From an uncultured Elusimicrobiales bacterium (lineage in GTDB: Bacteria; Elusimicrobiota; Elusimicrobia; Elusimicrobiales; Elusimicrobiaceae): 64,000 nucleotides of DNA. A program made the position numbers and the translations under genes. Shown here piece by piece: positions 8,619 to 18,521 of this stretch. Position 1 is the first letter of the stretch, and every line of letters starts with the position of its first letter. The notes under the pieces were generated by a model. The model did not search any database and was not told the DNA's origin. It was given only the letters and a program-made list of their open reading frames with translations. Where the stretch lies: contig CALUXE010000001.1 of NCBI GenBank assembly GCA_944324675.1, positions 192,869 to 256,868 on the forward strand, in the 5' to 3' direction.

Positions 8619-9654
8619 TTTCGTTCTTCCTGTTAAAGGCTGTCTTTATGAGAATATCCAATACGTCCTCATACTTCTTCCCGCTCGCTTCCCATAACTG
8701 CGGGAACAAACTCGTCGCCGACATCCCCGGTAAAGTATTTATCTCCGAAAAATAAAACTGTCCGTCTTGCCCCAAAAGGAAATCTATCCTCGCAAAGCCC
8801 TTGCCCCTCAATACCTTAAATATCGTAGCGGAGGCTTTACGCATCTCATCTTGCATAGTTTCGGGTATATCCGCGGGAACCTTCATATCGCAGCCGTGCG
8901 GATCTTCGTATTTGGCTTTATAATCGAAAAACGCGCTGTTAACCGTTTTTAACTCCCCGCAAAGAGAAGTATGTATCTCTTTCCCGTCGCCTATAACCGC
9001 GCAGAACACTTCCCGCGCTTTGTCTATCCCTTTTTCGAGAAGAATATTGCCTTCATATTTAAAAGCCTTCTCTATCGCCGAAGGCAAATCTTTCCCGTCG
9101 TCTACGCGCGTTACCCCCACGGAAGAGCCCAAGCTCATCGGTTTGACAAATACCGGGTAGCCCAAAGCCTTTAGCGCCGCCTCAAGGTGCGCCATATCGT
9201 ATTTGCCCGTCTTTTCCAATTTGATGTAAGGCGCTATCTTGATGCCGTAAAACGAAGCCAGCAATTTGCATAGCTCTTTATCCATACCCAAAGCGCCGGC
9301 AAGAACGCCGCAGCCTACATATGGCGCGCCCAATATCTCAAACAGGCCCTGTATCGTTCCGTCTTCGCCCATGGCCCCGTGCAAAATAGGAAAAAATACG
9401 TCTATCTTATAGGTTTTCCCGTCCGCCCCGTATAGATTGTAATCCGCATTCACTACGGGCGAAACCGCTTTGTCGCCTTCTTGAAGATAACCGCATTTTT
9501 CTTGAGCGTACCACTTGCCTTCGCGGGAAATGTATATCTTTAGCAGCTTATATTTCCTTTCCAACAGCTCGCATACGTATCCCGCGGAATGCACGGAGAC
9601 TTCATGCTCCGTGCTCTTCCCGCCGTATATTACTCCAATGGTTATGTCTTTCAT
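8593..9654 (-). CDS. ddl: D-alanine--D-alanine ligase
   Basis: ATP-grasp enzyme making the D-Ala-D-Ala dipeptide for peptidoglycan. The 353-residue sequence starts with the family signature GVIYGGKSTEHEVS (about residues 7-20), includes HGAMGEDGTIQGLFE near residue 94, KPMSLGSSVGV near residue 171 and the C-terminal metal/ATP site EINTLPGMSATSLFP near residue 307. The length is typical of the type with an inserted loop (DdlA-like). It follows the giant coiled-coil gene by 14 bases. No other mur genes accompany it here; murA is at 16.4-17.7 kb in a separate cluster. Confidence 0.95.
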   Translation of the reverse strand: MKDITIGVIYGGKSTEHEVSVHSAGYVCELLERKYKLLKIYISREGKWYAQEKCGYLQEGDKAVSPVVNADYNLYGADGKTYKIDVFFPILHGAMGEDGTIQGLFEILGAPYVGCGVLAGALGMDKELCKLLASFYGIKIAPYIKLEKTGKYDMAHLEAALKALGYPVFVKPMSLGSSVGVTRVDDGKDLPSAIEKAFKYEGNILLEKGIDKAREVFCAVIGDGKEIHTSLCGELKTVNSAFFDYKAKYEDPHGCDMKVPADIPETMQDEMRKASATIFKVLRGKGFARIDFLLGQDGQFYFSEINTLPGMSATSLFPQLWEASGKKYEDVLDILIKTAFNRKNENDAYSIKR

Positions 9655-9668
9655 CGTGGGATCTTGAG

Positions 9669-12600
9669 TTACTCCTTAAAAAGAGACCATTTTATCCTGT
9701 AAAACACGCTCTTTGTCTTCTTAAGGAAATCGGAATACGCCTCGCTGCCTCTGTAGGAGGGCGGCAGCCTGCTCGCCGGTTTCCTGCTTATCCCGCCGTG
9801 CGCTTTGATTGAATGATCTGTCACTTCCAACTCTTCATAAGGCCCGCCGCTTTGCATGCCGCCTAGGGCCTTGCCGGGTTGATTTATAGTCGTCGCTTTA
9901 ACGCGTTCTATATCGGGATTTGTGGCCGTGGGCATGCTGTCGGCATTTTCGTCCTTAAAGGTTACGTCGCCGTCGCCGAATATCATGCTCAAATCCATCT
10001 CATTGCCTTCTACTTCCACTTCTTCCAATTCCTGCACCGGCTCGCCGAAAGCGGCCAAGACGTCCTGCGAACCGTCTTGATAATCCGCGTCTCTCTCGGC
10101 CGCGGAGGGCCATGCGCTAGCGTTTGCGCTCGGGTTGCGAGTCTTTACAAAAGCTTCCGCGCCTTTTTCTCCCGCGGGGGAAAGTTTCTCTCTTTCTTTT
10201 TGTTCGCCGCCCTTGTGCAACGAGGCTTGCGGCGGCTTCGGCATTGCGGGCTTCGTTTTTAGCTGGCTGCGCTCCGCCTTCAGTTTGTTCAAAGTAAGTT
10301 CCGTCTTGGCCGCATCTTCCTTAGCCAAATTAAGGGAAGTCACCAGGTTTTTGTTTTCCCGCTCCATCTCGTTAATCTTGCCAGCCAAGGCCTTTTCTTT
10401 CCTTAAAGTTACCTCCGCGTTCTGTCTTAATTCGCGGTTTTCGGCCGTAAGAACGACTATTTCTTTCTTCAATTTTTCTATAACGACGTCATTATCGTCT
10501 ATCTTGGCCCTGAGAGTATTTAGGGCTTCAGCCATTTCTTTCTCTTTAGCCGTAAGGCGTTCAATCTCTTTCATGGCATTGTCAAGCTGTTCTTTAAGGG
10601 CCGCCTTTTCTTTGTTTATCTTCGCTATTTGCGCGCTTAATGCCGCAGCCTTCGCTTTGGCTAAAGTGGAAGCGCGCGCCTCTTTCTGCTTATAAGAGGC
10701 CAGTTCGTTTTCCAAGCTTTGCGCTTTCTCGGAAAGCACGTCATAGCTGCTTTGCAGTTTGGCCTTTTCCTCTTCCGCGCTCTTTAAACGGCTGTTGTCG
10801 GTCTTTAACTCCTCAAGTTCTTTTACCTGCCGCGCGCATAAGGCGGAAGCGTCTTTCAGTTCGCTTTCGAGTTTCTCGACTTTAGCCTCATATTCCTTGC
10901 GTACCGATACTATCCCGTTTTCAAAATCCAAAGTGTTGAACTTGCTTTCCGCCTCCGAAAGCTGCTGTTTCAACATCAATATTTCTTTGGCTTGATCGGC
11001 CGATTTGCGCAAAGCTTCCAACTTCTCGCCCTGGGCTTTCTTCACTTCCGCGTCCAAAGCCGCGTTTACCGCCTTGAGCTGCGAAGTATGCACCTGCAGC
11101 TGTTTCACTGCGGACTGGCCTTCTTTTACCTGCGCCTCGCTCCGGGCTAAGGCCTCGCTCAAGCGTTTTATTTCCGTTTCTTTGCCGGCAAGCTCTTCCT
11201 TGACTTTAGCGTTTTCCTTGCGCAGAGTCAGTATTTCATCTTCAAGTTTGGCAATAATTTCGCGGCTTTGCGTGTATTGCTCTTTTAGCTGCTCGACCAA
11301 TACCGTATCCTGCAGGAATCTGCTTTCCGCTTTCGCCAATTTTGACTTCAAACTGATTATTTCATCGGTCTGCTCGACGATTTTACTCGCCTTCAAATCG
11401 TCCTCGGAGAGCTTCATGTTTAGATTTGATTTTTCCTGCTCCAATACCGCTATTTGGCCTTTTAAAGAATTTACCGTTTGCGTCTCTTGATTAAGGCGTT
11501 CCTGCGCCGCTTTCAATTTTTCTTCGTAAGAGGCGGCCTCTTTGCCGCGCGCCTCCTTTAAAGCCGTCACTTCTTCTTCATAGCGTTTTTGGAATTCGTC
11601 CAAAGCCTTCGTTTTTTCTTCCAGCCGTTTTAATATCTCGTACTTTTCGTTGCCGGCCCTTTTCGTTTCTTCGTTTATCAGAATCTTTTGACTGTTAGCC
11701 GCGGCGACTTCCCCCTTGAGCATATTAATTATACTCTCATTCTCTTTCAACGAAGATTCCGCCCGGGCCAAAGCCGAGCTTATTTCCGTCATTTGGCTCA
11801 CGTACGCATTATTTTTGTCTAAAGCCTTCTCCATATCCCCTATACGCTTGCCGCTGGCGCGCTCCGCTTCCTCATAGCGGGTTTTGGCCCTCTCGTTCAA
11901 ACGGCGGGATTCTTCCAATTCGGCCTTTAATTTATCTATTTCCGCACTAAGCTGAGCCATCTTCCGTTCGCTTTGCGCCGCGTTGCTTCTTAAACTTTCG
12001 ATTTCGCCGTTAAGCTTTACGGCGTTATCTTCGCGGGCGGATATGTCTCGTTTCAAATTCTCTATCTCAACGGCGGCTTTGCCCGCTGTTTCGTCCTTGC
12101 GGGATAGATCACTTTTCAAAGCTTCTATTTGCGCCAAAAGCGTTTGTTTTTCGTCGTGGCGTGAGGTGATGTCCCGCATTAAGGTTTCTATTTCCTTGCC
12201 CAAGCGCAATTTCTCTTCGTTGCCGGCGGCTATGCCCGCTTTGAGCGCGTCCAACTCCACACGCAGTTTGCGGCTTTCCTCGTCGCGGCCGACCAGCGCC
12301 GCGCGCAAAGAGTCCAGTTCCGACAAAAGGCTGAGCTTCTCGCCCCTCAGAGCGGAAGCCTCTTTGCTTAGAGAGTTCACCGCCCCCTCGCGCTCGCGCT
12401 TAAGAGTTTCTATCTCCATGGTCAAATTGGAAACCGCCGCCCTTTGTTCCGTATCCAAAGCCAATACCTTGGTTTTGTAAGCGGACAGTTCCTTGGCGTA
12501 ATTTTCCTCTTTGATTTTCAACTCTCGCTCGAAATTTTCTTTTTCCCGCAAAAGCCGTTCTTTCTGCCCTTCAAGTTCGGCTATCTTCGCGCCGTATTCC

Positions 12601-14774
12601 TCTTTGGCTCTGCGCTCAGATTCCTCTTTGGCCTGAAGCTCCTTTATTTTGGCCTCATAGTTTACGCCCGCCTTTTTGTATCCCTCCTCTCGAGCGCCGA
12701 GTTCGCTCAGACGGCTTTCATAAGCGGCGTTGTCGCGCCTTAGGGCGGCTTCCTTTTCTTTCAGTTCGTTGTATTCCGCCAAATCTCTTTCGCGGCGGGC
12801 CGCCATTTTCTCCAGCTCGTTTCTTAAGGACGCTTCCAGGGAAGCGTGTTCGGCTTTCAAATTCTCTATATCTCTGATATAGCGTTCATTGGCGGCAAGA
12901 GCCTCGTCTTTGGCCGATAAAATTTTGAGGATTTCGTCATTGAGTGAGGCTTTACCAGTCTCCAACGAGGAAAGAGTGTCTTTCAAAGACTGATAGCGAT
13001 TCCTCTCGCGGGCCAGCTTCTCGCCCGCGGAGGCGAGTTCCCGCTTCAAAGATTCAATTTCCCGTTCGTGGCCTTCTTTTATAAAGTCTATTTCCCTTGA
13101 TAGATCCGCCGATTTCCCTTCCAGTCCGCGTTTCTGCTCGCTCAGGCTTTTAAGGTCGTTCTTTAAAGACTCTATCTGCAATTTCAAAGTATTGACGAAG
13201 GTTTCTTCCTGGCGGTACTTGTCTTCCGCGCGCCGAAGTTCCAAATTAATGCCCTGCGCCTCTTGCGTTTTTTGAGCTCTTAAAAGTTCAATTTCCCGCA
13301 TTTGCTCGGCTTTAAGAGCGGCAATATCGCGTTCGTGCTGAGCTCTTGCCGCCTCCAACTGGCGGATAGTATCTTCCGTCCTTAAGGAAAGCGCGGCGTT
13401 CTCCCCGCGCATTTGCTGCAGTTTGGTCTCCAAAGATAAAATCTGCTCTCTTAATCCGCCCGCCTCTTTGGCGCTGGCGTTCAAAAGTTCTTGGGATTGC
13501 TTTATGCTCCTTTTAAGCTTATCTATCTCCGCCGTCTGTTGGGCGGCCTCCCTCTTGGCAGCCTCCCGTTCCGCCCTAGTGGAGTACACCTCCTGCTCCG
13601 AAGACGCTTTGGCCGCCTCAAGGCCGGTAAGCTGCTCTCTCAAGAAAGAGTTTTGTATCTCCTCCTGCTTAAACTTTTCTTCCGTTTTGCTAAGCGCCAG
13701 ACGAAGAGACATTATCTCCTTTGCCTGCTCCGAAGATTTCCTTATGGAGGAAAGTTTTTCCTCCCTCACCTTGCGGATTTCCTCATCCAAGGCCAGCTTC
13801 TCCTGATTTAAAACGGACAAATGCTGCTCCATTCTGGATAATTTAAAATCCCCGTGGCGCGCCTTTTCCTCGACTTTGTTAAGCTGCACTCTTAAAGAAA
13901 GCAGTTCCTTGGTTTGTTCGGCGGATTTTCTTAAAGATTCCAATTTTTCGTTTTTGGCCCTCTTAACTTCGCTGTTTAAAGCCAAATTTATAGATTTTAG
14001 GCGATTGGTCTTTTCTCTAAGGCGGTTAATCAGGGTTTGGTCCTGATTGATAAGATTTTCCTCATACTGAAGCCTGGCGTTAACTATATTGTCGATGCTG
14101 CCCCTTAAAACCGAAATATCGTTTAATACGCTTGTTCTGTTAGCGCCGGAAATGGTTTTTAGGCTGCCTTTAAGCGTTTCTATCGTGGCGGACATATTCT
14201 TGTAAAATTCGTCGCCCGGATTAAAAGAGGATTTTTCCTCGGAGTCTACGCCCTCTATCTCGCGCTGAAGCCCGTTATAATACGCCTTTTCCTTATTTAC
14301 GTCTACAAAACTCGATTCCAACTCGGAAATTTTCTGCTCCAAATGTCTTAATGACTGCCCGCTCTCAAAAGAGGAATTGGCGTAAGAGGGGGCGTCAATC
14401 TCGGATTGATAGGAGAAATCTTCATTAGGGTTGGCTTCATTGTAACGATAAGAGTTTCCTTCCTGACCGTAAGCGGGATATTCCCGCTTGGACAGGGCGG
14501 AATAACTTTCGGCGGAAGGTTCTTGATGCTTTGTATCCGCGTTTCCCCCGCCAGCCGAGAAAGGCTCCGCCGAAGCCGCACCCCCTCCTTGGGCTTGCGC
14601 CGAAGGCATCGCGTTTTCTTTGACAAAAGAATCTATGTCAAAACTGTCGGAAAAGGGGAAAGGCTCCTCTTTACCGTTTGAAGCCGCGGCTTCGTTTTCG
14701 TTTACTTCGTCTTGCAAAGACTGCAAAAACTCGTTAAATTCCCGATTATTCTTATCGTTGTTATCCAAAGACAT
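9669..14774 (-). CDS. Giant coiled-coil protein (1701 residues), unknown function
   Basis: Three parts are visible. Residues 1 to about 130 are low-complexity and rich in S, E, N, A and G. Residues about 135 to 1490 are almost continuous charged heptad-like sequence typical of a long rod. The C-terminal 200 residues are acidic and Pro/Ser-containing and end in a basic, aromatic tail (about residues 1668-1701) that could dock to a partner. There is no signal peptide, membrane segment or SMC-type Walker motif, so it is probably a cytoplasmic filament or scaffold. A segment of about 40 residues, with a core like EKL-S-RKSA-Q-KEI, recurs near residues 258-305, 325-368 and 1228-1281, suggesting growth by internal duplication. 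It is the first gene of the compact array and has a TTGACA promoter and AGAGGAAAT before the ATG. Function unknown; the link to Ddl and other envelope genes is positional only. Confidence 0.75.
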   Translation of the reverse strand: MSLDNNDKNNREFNEFLQSLQDEVNENEAAASNGKEEPFPFSDSFDIDSFVKENAMPSAQAQGGGAASAEPFSAGGGNADTKHQEPSAESYSALSKREYPAYGQEGNSYRYNEANPNEDFSYQSEIDAPSYANSSFESGQSLRHLEQKISELESSFVDVNKEKAYYNGLQREIEGVDSEEKSSFNPGDEFYKNMSATIETLKGSLKTISGANRTSVLNDISVLRGSIDNIVNARLQYEENLINQDQTLINRLREKTNRLKSINLALNSEVKRAKNEKLESLRKSAEQTKELLSLRVQLNKVEEKARHGDFKLSRMEQHLSVLNQEKLALDEEIRKVREEKLSSIRKSSEQAKEIMSLRLALSKTEEKFKQEEIQNSFLREQLTGLEAAKASSEQEVYSTRAEREAAKREAAQQTAEIDKLKRSIKQSQELLNASAKEAGGLREQILSLETKLQQMRGENAALSLRTEDTIRQLEAARAQHERDIAALKAEQMREIELLRAQKTQEAQGINLELRRAEDKYRQEETFVNTLKLQIESLKNDLKSLSEQKRGLEGKSADLSREIDFIKEGHEREIESLKRELASAGEKLARERNRYQSLKDTLSSLETGKASLNDEILKILSAKDEALAANERYIRDIENLKAEHASLEASLRNELEKMAARRERDLAEYNELKEKEAALRRDNAAYESRLSELGAREEGYKKAGVNYEAKIKELQAKEESERRAKEEYGAKIAELEGQKERLLREKENFERELKIKEENYAKELSAYKTKVLALDTEQRAAVSNLTMEIETLKREREGAVNSLSKEASALRGEKLSLLSELDSLRAALVGRDEESRKLRVELDALKAGIAAGNEEKLRLGKEIETLMRDITSRHDEKQTLLAQIEALKSDLSRKDETAGKAAVEIENLKRDISAREDNAVKLNGEIESLRSNAAQSERKMAQLSAEIDKLKAELEESRRLNERAKTRYEEAERASGKRIGDMEKALDKNNAYVSQMTEISSALARAESSLKENESIINMLKGEVAAANSQKILINEETKRAGNEKYEILKRLEEKTKALDEFQKRYEEEVTALKEARGKEAASYEEKLKAAQERLNQETQTVNSLKGQIAVLEQEKSNLNMKLSEDDLKASKIVEQTDEIISLKSKLAKAESRFLQDTVLVEQLKEQYTQSREIIAKLEDEILTLRKENAKVKEELAGKETEIKRLSEALARSEAQVKEGQSAVKQLQVHTSQLKAVNAALDAEVKKAQGEKLEALRKSADQAKEILMLKQQLSEAESKFNTLDFENGIVSVRKEYEAKVEKLESELKDASALCARQVKELEELKTDNSRLKSAEEEKAKLQSSYDVLSEKAQSLENELASYKQKEARASTLAKAKAAALSAQIAKINKEKAALKEQLDNAMKEIERLTAKEKEMAEALNTLRAKIDDNDVVIEKLKKEIVVLTAENRELRQNAEVTLRKEKALAGKINEMERENKNLVTSLNLAKEDAAKTELTLNKLKAERSQLKTKPAMPKPPQASLHKGGEQKEREKLSPAGEKGAEAFVKTRNPSANASAWPSAAERDADYQDGSQDVLAAFGEPVQELEEVEVEGNEMDLSMIFGDGDVTFKDENADSMPTATNPDIERVKATTINQPGKALGGMQSGGPYEELEVTDHSIKAHGGISRKPASRLPPSYRGSEAYSDFLKKTKSVFYRIKWSLFKE

Positions 14775-14820
14775 ATTTCCTCTTAAATGTTATATATAAA
14801 TATATAATACGCCATATAAA

Positions 14821-14849
14821 ATTTAAGCAGAAATAAGCCCTACTGTCAA
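14821..14849 (-). promoter_or_regulatory. Candidate promoter of the eleven-gene array
   Basis: On the minus strand a perfect TTGACA (14844..14849) is followed after 17 bases by TTAAAT (14821..14826). A TATTAT lies further downstream and could be an alternative -10. It is about 47 bases ahead of the coiled-coil gene ATG and is the only strong promoter-like signal I see ahead of the array. Confidence 0.5.
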
Positions 14850-14872
14850 GGAGTTGTTACACGGCGATAAAT

Positions 14873-16093
14873 TCAATCGGGGCGACATGGCAAAAGGGGC
14901 GCCAAATAGAAGCTGCCCGCCACTATTACATTACCGCGAAACTCTTCCGGATTAAAAGAAGAAATATCCCTTAAAAACGACACTTTAGCGGTTTTATTAA
15001 AGCAATTAAGCAGAATTTTCGCTTCTATATTGCGTTTTTCGTTCGGGCAGAGAAGGACAATATTTTTAAAATTCATTTCCGCTAGGGCGCAAAGTTCTTT
15101 ATAATCGTGCCCTTTGGAGCAGGCTAAAATCAGAGTATTGTCCCTTTTGCAAAAGCGGCTGCTCTTGTAGGTTTTTATAAACTCTTTAAAAGCGGCGGGG
15201 TTATGGGCGCCGTCTTTGATCAGATATTTGCCTCGTTTAATTTTTACAACCTCAAAACGGCACGGCATCACAAACCCCTTAAGCGCGATTTTGCATATAT
15301 CAGCCCGTACCCCCAAAAGGGCAGCCGCTTTGACAGCCAAGGCGATATTCCCGTTCTGGGCCGCGCCCATAATTTTAGTGCGGTAGGTTTCGCCCTCAAA
15401 ATCAAAAGAGCTTCCAAGTTCTTTAAAATTCTGCCTAAGATTTTTTATTCGCCCCGTTTTGACGAGCTTTGCCCCCGCCTTATCAACCGCTTTAAGCACT
15501 TCCGAGGACGCCTCTTCCCCAAGCGGCCCGCATATCACGGAAGATTTTTTCTTTATTATCCCGCTCTTTTGAAATGCGATGTCTTTTATTGCGCCTCCCA
15601 ACATAGCGCAGTGGTCAAGAGCGACTGAAGTTATAATGCAAATATCGGCATCAATTATATTTGTACTGTCAAGAAGCCCGCCGATGCCGCACTCCACTAC
15701 GGCAATATCTATTTTTTTATTTTTAAAATGGGAAAGAGCCGCAAGAATAAGCGTTTCAAAGAAATTAAGTTCCCCCGCCTGTTTCTCTTTCACCAGAGAA
15801 ACGGCTTTGGCAAAATCTCTCCTGCTTATTAAAGAGCCGTTTATTTTTATTCTTTCAAGCGGGGTTTTGATATGCGGAGAAGTAAAAACTCCGGTCTTAA
15901 AACCCGCCTCTTTTAAAATGGCGCCCAGCGCGCAGGCGGCGGTCCCCTTACCGTTTGTGCCCGCTATATGCACTGTCTTAAAACCAAGCGGAAACAGCCC
16001 CAACTTCTCGGCCGTTTCCCTTACAAGTTTTAAACTGCTTTTTTTATTGGTTTGTATGTCAAACAGAAATTTTACGCTTTGTTCAAAATTCAT
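14873..16093 (-). CDS. folC: Folylpolyglutamate synthase / dihydrofolate synthase
   Basis: Mur-ligase-superfamily enzyme that adds glutamate to (dihydro)folates, and in bifunctional versions also to dihydropteroate. The 406-residue protein has the ATP-binding GTNGKGT (about residues 45-51), the TSPHI motif (about residues 75-79) with ERI-IN downstream, and VVECGIGG near residue 125, all typical of FolC. The C-terminal ligase domain is present but a little shorter than average. It stands alone between two intergenic regions. Whether it has both activities cannot be told from the sequence. Confidence 0.92.
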   Translation of the reverse strand: MNFEQSVKFLFDIQTNKKSSLKLVRETAEKLGLFPLGFKTVHIAGTNGKGTAACALGAILKEAGFKTGVFTSPHIKTPLERIKINGSLISRRDFAKAVSLVKEKQAGELNFFETLILAALSHFKNKKIDIAVVECGIGGLLDSTNIIDADICIITSVALDHCAMLGGAIKDIAFQKSGIIKKKSSVICGPLGEEASSEVLKAVDKAGAKLVKTGRIKNLRQNFKELGSSFDFEGETYRTKIMGAAQNGNIALAVKAAALLGVRADICKIALKGFVMPCRFEVVKIKRGKYLIKDGAHNPAAFKEFIKTYKSSRFCKRDNTLILACSKGHDYKELCALAEMNFKNIVLLCPNEKRNIEAKILLNCFNKTAKVSFLRDISSFNPEEFRGNVIVAGSFYLAPLLPCRPD

Positions 16094-16388
16094 AGTCCCG
16101 CCAAAAAATATATTTAAATTATATAAACTTTCTTTTCGGAACTATTAGGATTATAACAAGGCAAACTCCTACACATAAACTTTTCTTCTACGCAAAAATG
16201 TTAGCGCCGCACAAAATATTTTAATGGCCGAGCCGTTTGTAAACCCAAAGGCAACAGCGCAAAACTCAAAAATAAAAACTTTTCCAACTCCATAAAACAA
16301 TAAAAACAAAAATCCATACGAGAAAAACGTATGGATTTTAAATTAAAGCCATTAGCTTGGCGCGCGAAGCGCGCTCTAAAAAGTCAAA
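16094..16388 (-). other. Intergenic region between folC and murA
   Basis: About 295 bases without a credible gene. It holds the murA terminator hairpins at 16310..16374 and AT-rich sequence ahead of folC. I see no RNA gene or repeat in the rest. Confidence 0.6.
16310..16338 (-). terminator. Terminator after murA
   Basis: An 11-bp perfect stem (16310..16320 with 16328..16338; AAATCCATACG/CGTATGGATTT) with loop AGAAAAA, followed on the minus strand by a T-rich stretch. A second short hairpin, GCGCGC-GAA-GCGCGC (16360..16374), lies between it and the murA stop codon. Confidence 0.85.
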
Positions 16389-17654
16389 TTACCGAGCTAC
16401 GGGATTGGCCCTCTTTATTTTGGCGCCCAGTTTGGTCAAGTTGTCTTCGAAATGTTCATAGCCTCTGTCTATGTGGTAAATACGCTCAACCTCGCTTACG
16501 CCTTTAGCACACAAGCCCGCCAAAACCAAAGCCGCGCCGCCCCTTAAATCGGAAGACATCACCACCGCGGGGCTGAAGTTCTTAACGCCCGTAATCTTGG
16601 CCGTATTGCGCTCTATCGTTATATTCGCGCCCATACGGACGAGTTCCGGCGCATGCATAAAACGATTTTCGAAAATATCTTCGCTTATTTCGCTCTGCCC
16701 GCCGCAAAGACACATCAATGTCATAAACGGGGCCTGCAAATCCGTAGCGAAACCCGGGAAAGGAGCCGTCTTGATATTGACGGGTTTTATCTTCTTGCAT
16801 TTCGGTTTTATTCTTATCCAATCCTCACCGATTTGCAAATCAAAACCCGCCTCTTTAAGATAATCCAAAAGTATTTCATTGTCTTCGGGAATACAGTCCT
16901 TTACCGTAACATCGCCGCGCGTTACCGCGCCAGCTATTATATAGGTACCCGTCTGTATCCTGTCGGCCGCGACGGTATGTTCCATACCGCCGAGTTCGCT
17001 TTTGCCCTCTATTATTATGCGTCCTTTGGCATCTTGCGTTATCTCCGCGCCCATAGATTTTAGAGCTTTTATCAAATCGGAAACTTCAGGTTCGCGCGCC
17101 ACGTTTTCCAGCACCGTGCGGCCTTTTACCAAACAGGCGCACATCATCAAATTCTGCGTGGCGCCTACGCTGGGGAAACTTAAAATTATCTTGGCGGGAT
17201 TTAGCTTCCTTGCCTTTAATATCACATTGCCGTTTTGGACCAATACTTTAGCGCCCATTTTCTCAAAACCCTTCAAATGGATGTCCACCGGCCTGACACC
17301 TATCGCGCAGCCGCCGGGCAAAGGTATAACCGCTTTTTTAAATCTCGCCAAAAGCGGCCCCGCCACCCAGAAACTCGCCCGCATCTGCTTTACCAAATCG
17401 TAAGGGACTTCCGTCTTTAATTTGCGCCCCGCTTTTACCGTTAAAGTACCAGCGTCATATTCCACTTTCTTGCCAAGTTCCTGCAAGATTTTTATAGTGG
17501 TTCTTATGTCCCTAAGGTCGGGAACGCGGTTGATTATGCAAGGCTCGTCGGTAAGCAAGGTGGCCATAAGTATAGGCAGCGCAGCGTTCTTGCTGCCGCC
17601 CACTTCAACCGTTCCTTTAAGTTTACGCCCGCCGTGTATTATAAACTTGTCCAT
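16389..17654 (-). CDS. murA: UDP-N-acetylglucosamine 1-carboxyvinyltransferase MurA
   Basis: First committed step of peptidoglycan synthesis: transfers enolpyruvate from PEP to UDP-GlcNAc. The 421-residue length is normal. The N-terminal GGSKNAALPILMA (about residues 19-31) and the catalytic loop LPGGCAIGVRPVD (cysteine near residue 115) are visible. The cysteine is retained, so the enzyme has the usual fosfomycin-target residue rather than the resistant aspartate form. It lies at the end of the prfA-prmC-murA group, 19 bases after prmC, and is followed by a terminator. Confidence 0.97.
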   Translation of the reverse strand: MDKFIIHGGRKLKGTVEVGGSKNAALPILMATLLTDEPCIINRVPDLRDIRTTIKILQELGKKVEYDAGTLTVKAGRKLKTEVPYDLVKQMRASFWVAGPLLARFKKAVIPLPGGCAIGVRPVDIHLKGFEKMGAKVLVQNGNVILKARKLNPAKIILSFPSVGATQNLMMCACLVKGRTVLENVAREPEVSDLIKALKSMGAEITQDAKGRIIIEGKSELGGMEHTVAADRIQTGTYIIAGAVTRGDVTVKDCIPEDNEILLDYLKEAGFDLQIGEDWIRIKPKCKKIKPVNIKTAPFPGFATDLQAPFMTLMCLCGGQSEISEDIFENRFMHAPELVRMGANITIERNTAKITGVKNFSPAVVMSSDLRGGAALVLAGLCAKGVSEVERIYHIDRGYEHFEDNLTKLGAKIKRANPVAR

Positions 17655-17673
17655 TTTTAAGCTCCAGTTAGGC

Positions 17674-18519
17674 TCAGCGCTTCTTTCGCGCGAATATAAA
17701 TCTCTCTATGCCGGCAAAATCTTTGGCGGCGAAGGGAGTATCCCATTCTTCGCCTTTAAAAAATTTTAACACTTTTTCGCTTTGCGCGCACCCTATTTCC
17801 AAAGCCAAAAGCCCGCCCGTTTTTAAATGGGCGCAAGCATTGGCGATTATTTTCCTTACAATATCCAAGCCATCGGGGCCGCCGTCCAAGGCGAGGCGCG
17901 GCTCCTTGCGGACTTCCGGCGACAAAGTTTCTATTATCTCGGTAGGAATATACGGGGGATTGGATATAATAAAATCAAATTCGCCCCCAATATTGTCAAA
18001 CAAATCGCTTTGGATAAACTTGACGCGGTTGCCCAAATTCATATTGGCGGCGTTCTTTCGCGCGACTTCCAAGGCTTGCGACGATATATCTGCCCCTGTC
18101 ACTTCCGCCGCTGGGAACATAAAAGCCAAACTTATAGCTATACAGCCCGATCCGCTGCACAAATCAAGTATTCTTGAGGGCTGCGCGCCCGTAATATTTT
18201 TGACGGTTTCCTCCACCAATTCTTCCGTCTCGGGGCGCGGTATCAGCACCGTTGGGCCTACGCTGAACAGGCGCCCCATAAATTCCGCCTCGCCTATGAT
18301 ATGCGCCAAAGGTTTGCCGGAAAGTTTCTCCTCCACTATTTTATTGAAGAGGTTTTCTTCCTTCTCGTAAATCACATTCTGCCTATACGCCCTTATATAG
18401 GTGCGGCTCTTGTTCAAAACAAACGCCGCTATAAGCTCGGCATGTGCCAAAGGCTCGTCTATGCCCTTTTCTTCAAGGCGTTCCTTAGCGCCGTCCACCA
18501 TTTGCTGTATCGTTATCAT
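17674..18519 (-). CDS. prmC: Release factor glutamine methyltransferase PrmC
   Basis: SAM-dependent N5-methyltransferase of the glutamine in the GGQ motif of release factors. The 281-residue protein has an N-terminal helical domain, the SAM-binding ILDLCSGSGCIAISLA (near residue 115) and the catalytic NPPYIP motif (near residue 185). It starts two bases after prfA, whose product is its substrate; this prfA-prmC pairing is widely conserved. Confidence 0.95.
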   Translation of the reverse strand: MITIQQMVDGAKERLEEKGIDEPLAHAELIAAFVLNKSRTYIRAYRQNVIYEKEENLFNKIVEEKLSGKPLAHIIGEAEFMGRLFSVGPTVLIPRPETEELVEETVKNITGAQPSRILDLCSGSGCIAISLAFMFPAAEVTGADISSQALEVARKNAANMNLGNRVKFIQSDLFDNIGGEFDFIISNPPYIPTEIIETLSPEVRKEPRLALDGGPDGLDIVRKIIANACAHLKTGGLLALEIGCAQSEKVLKFFKGEEWDTPFAAKDFAGIERFIFARKKR

Positions 18520-18521
18520 AG

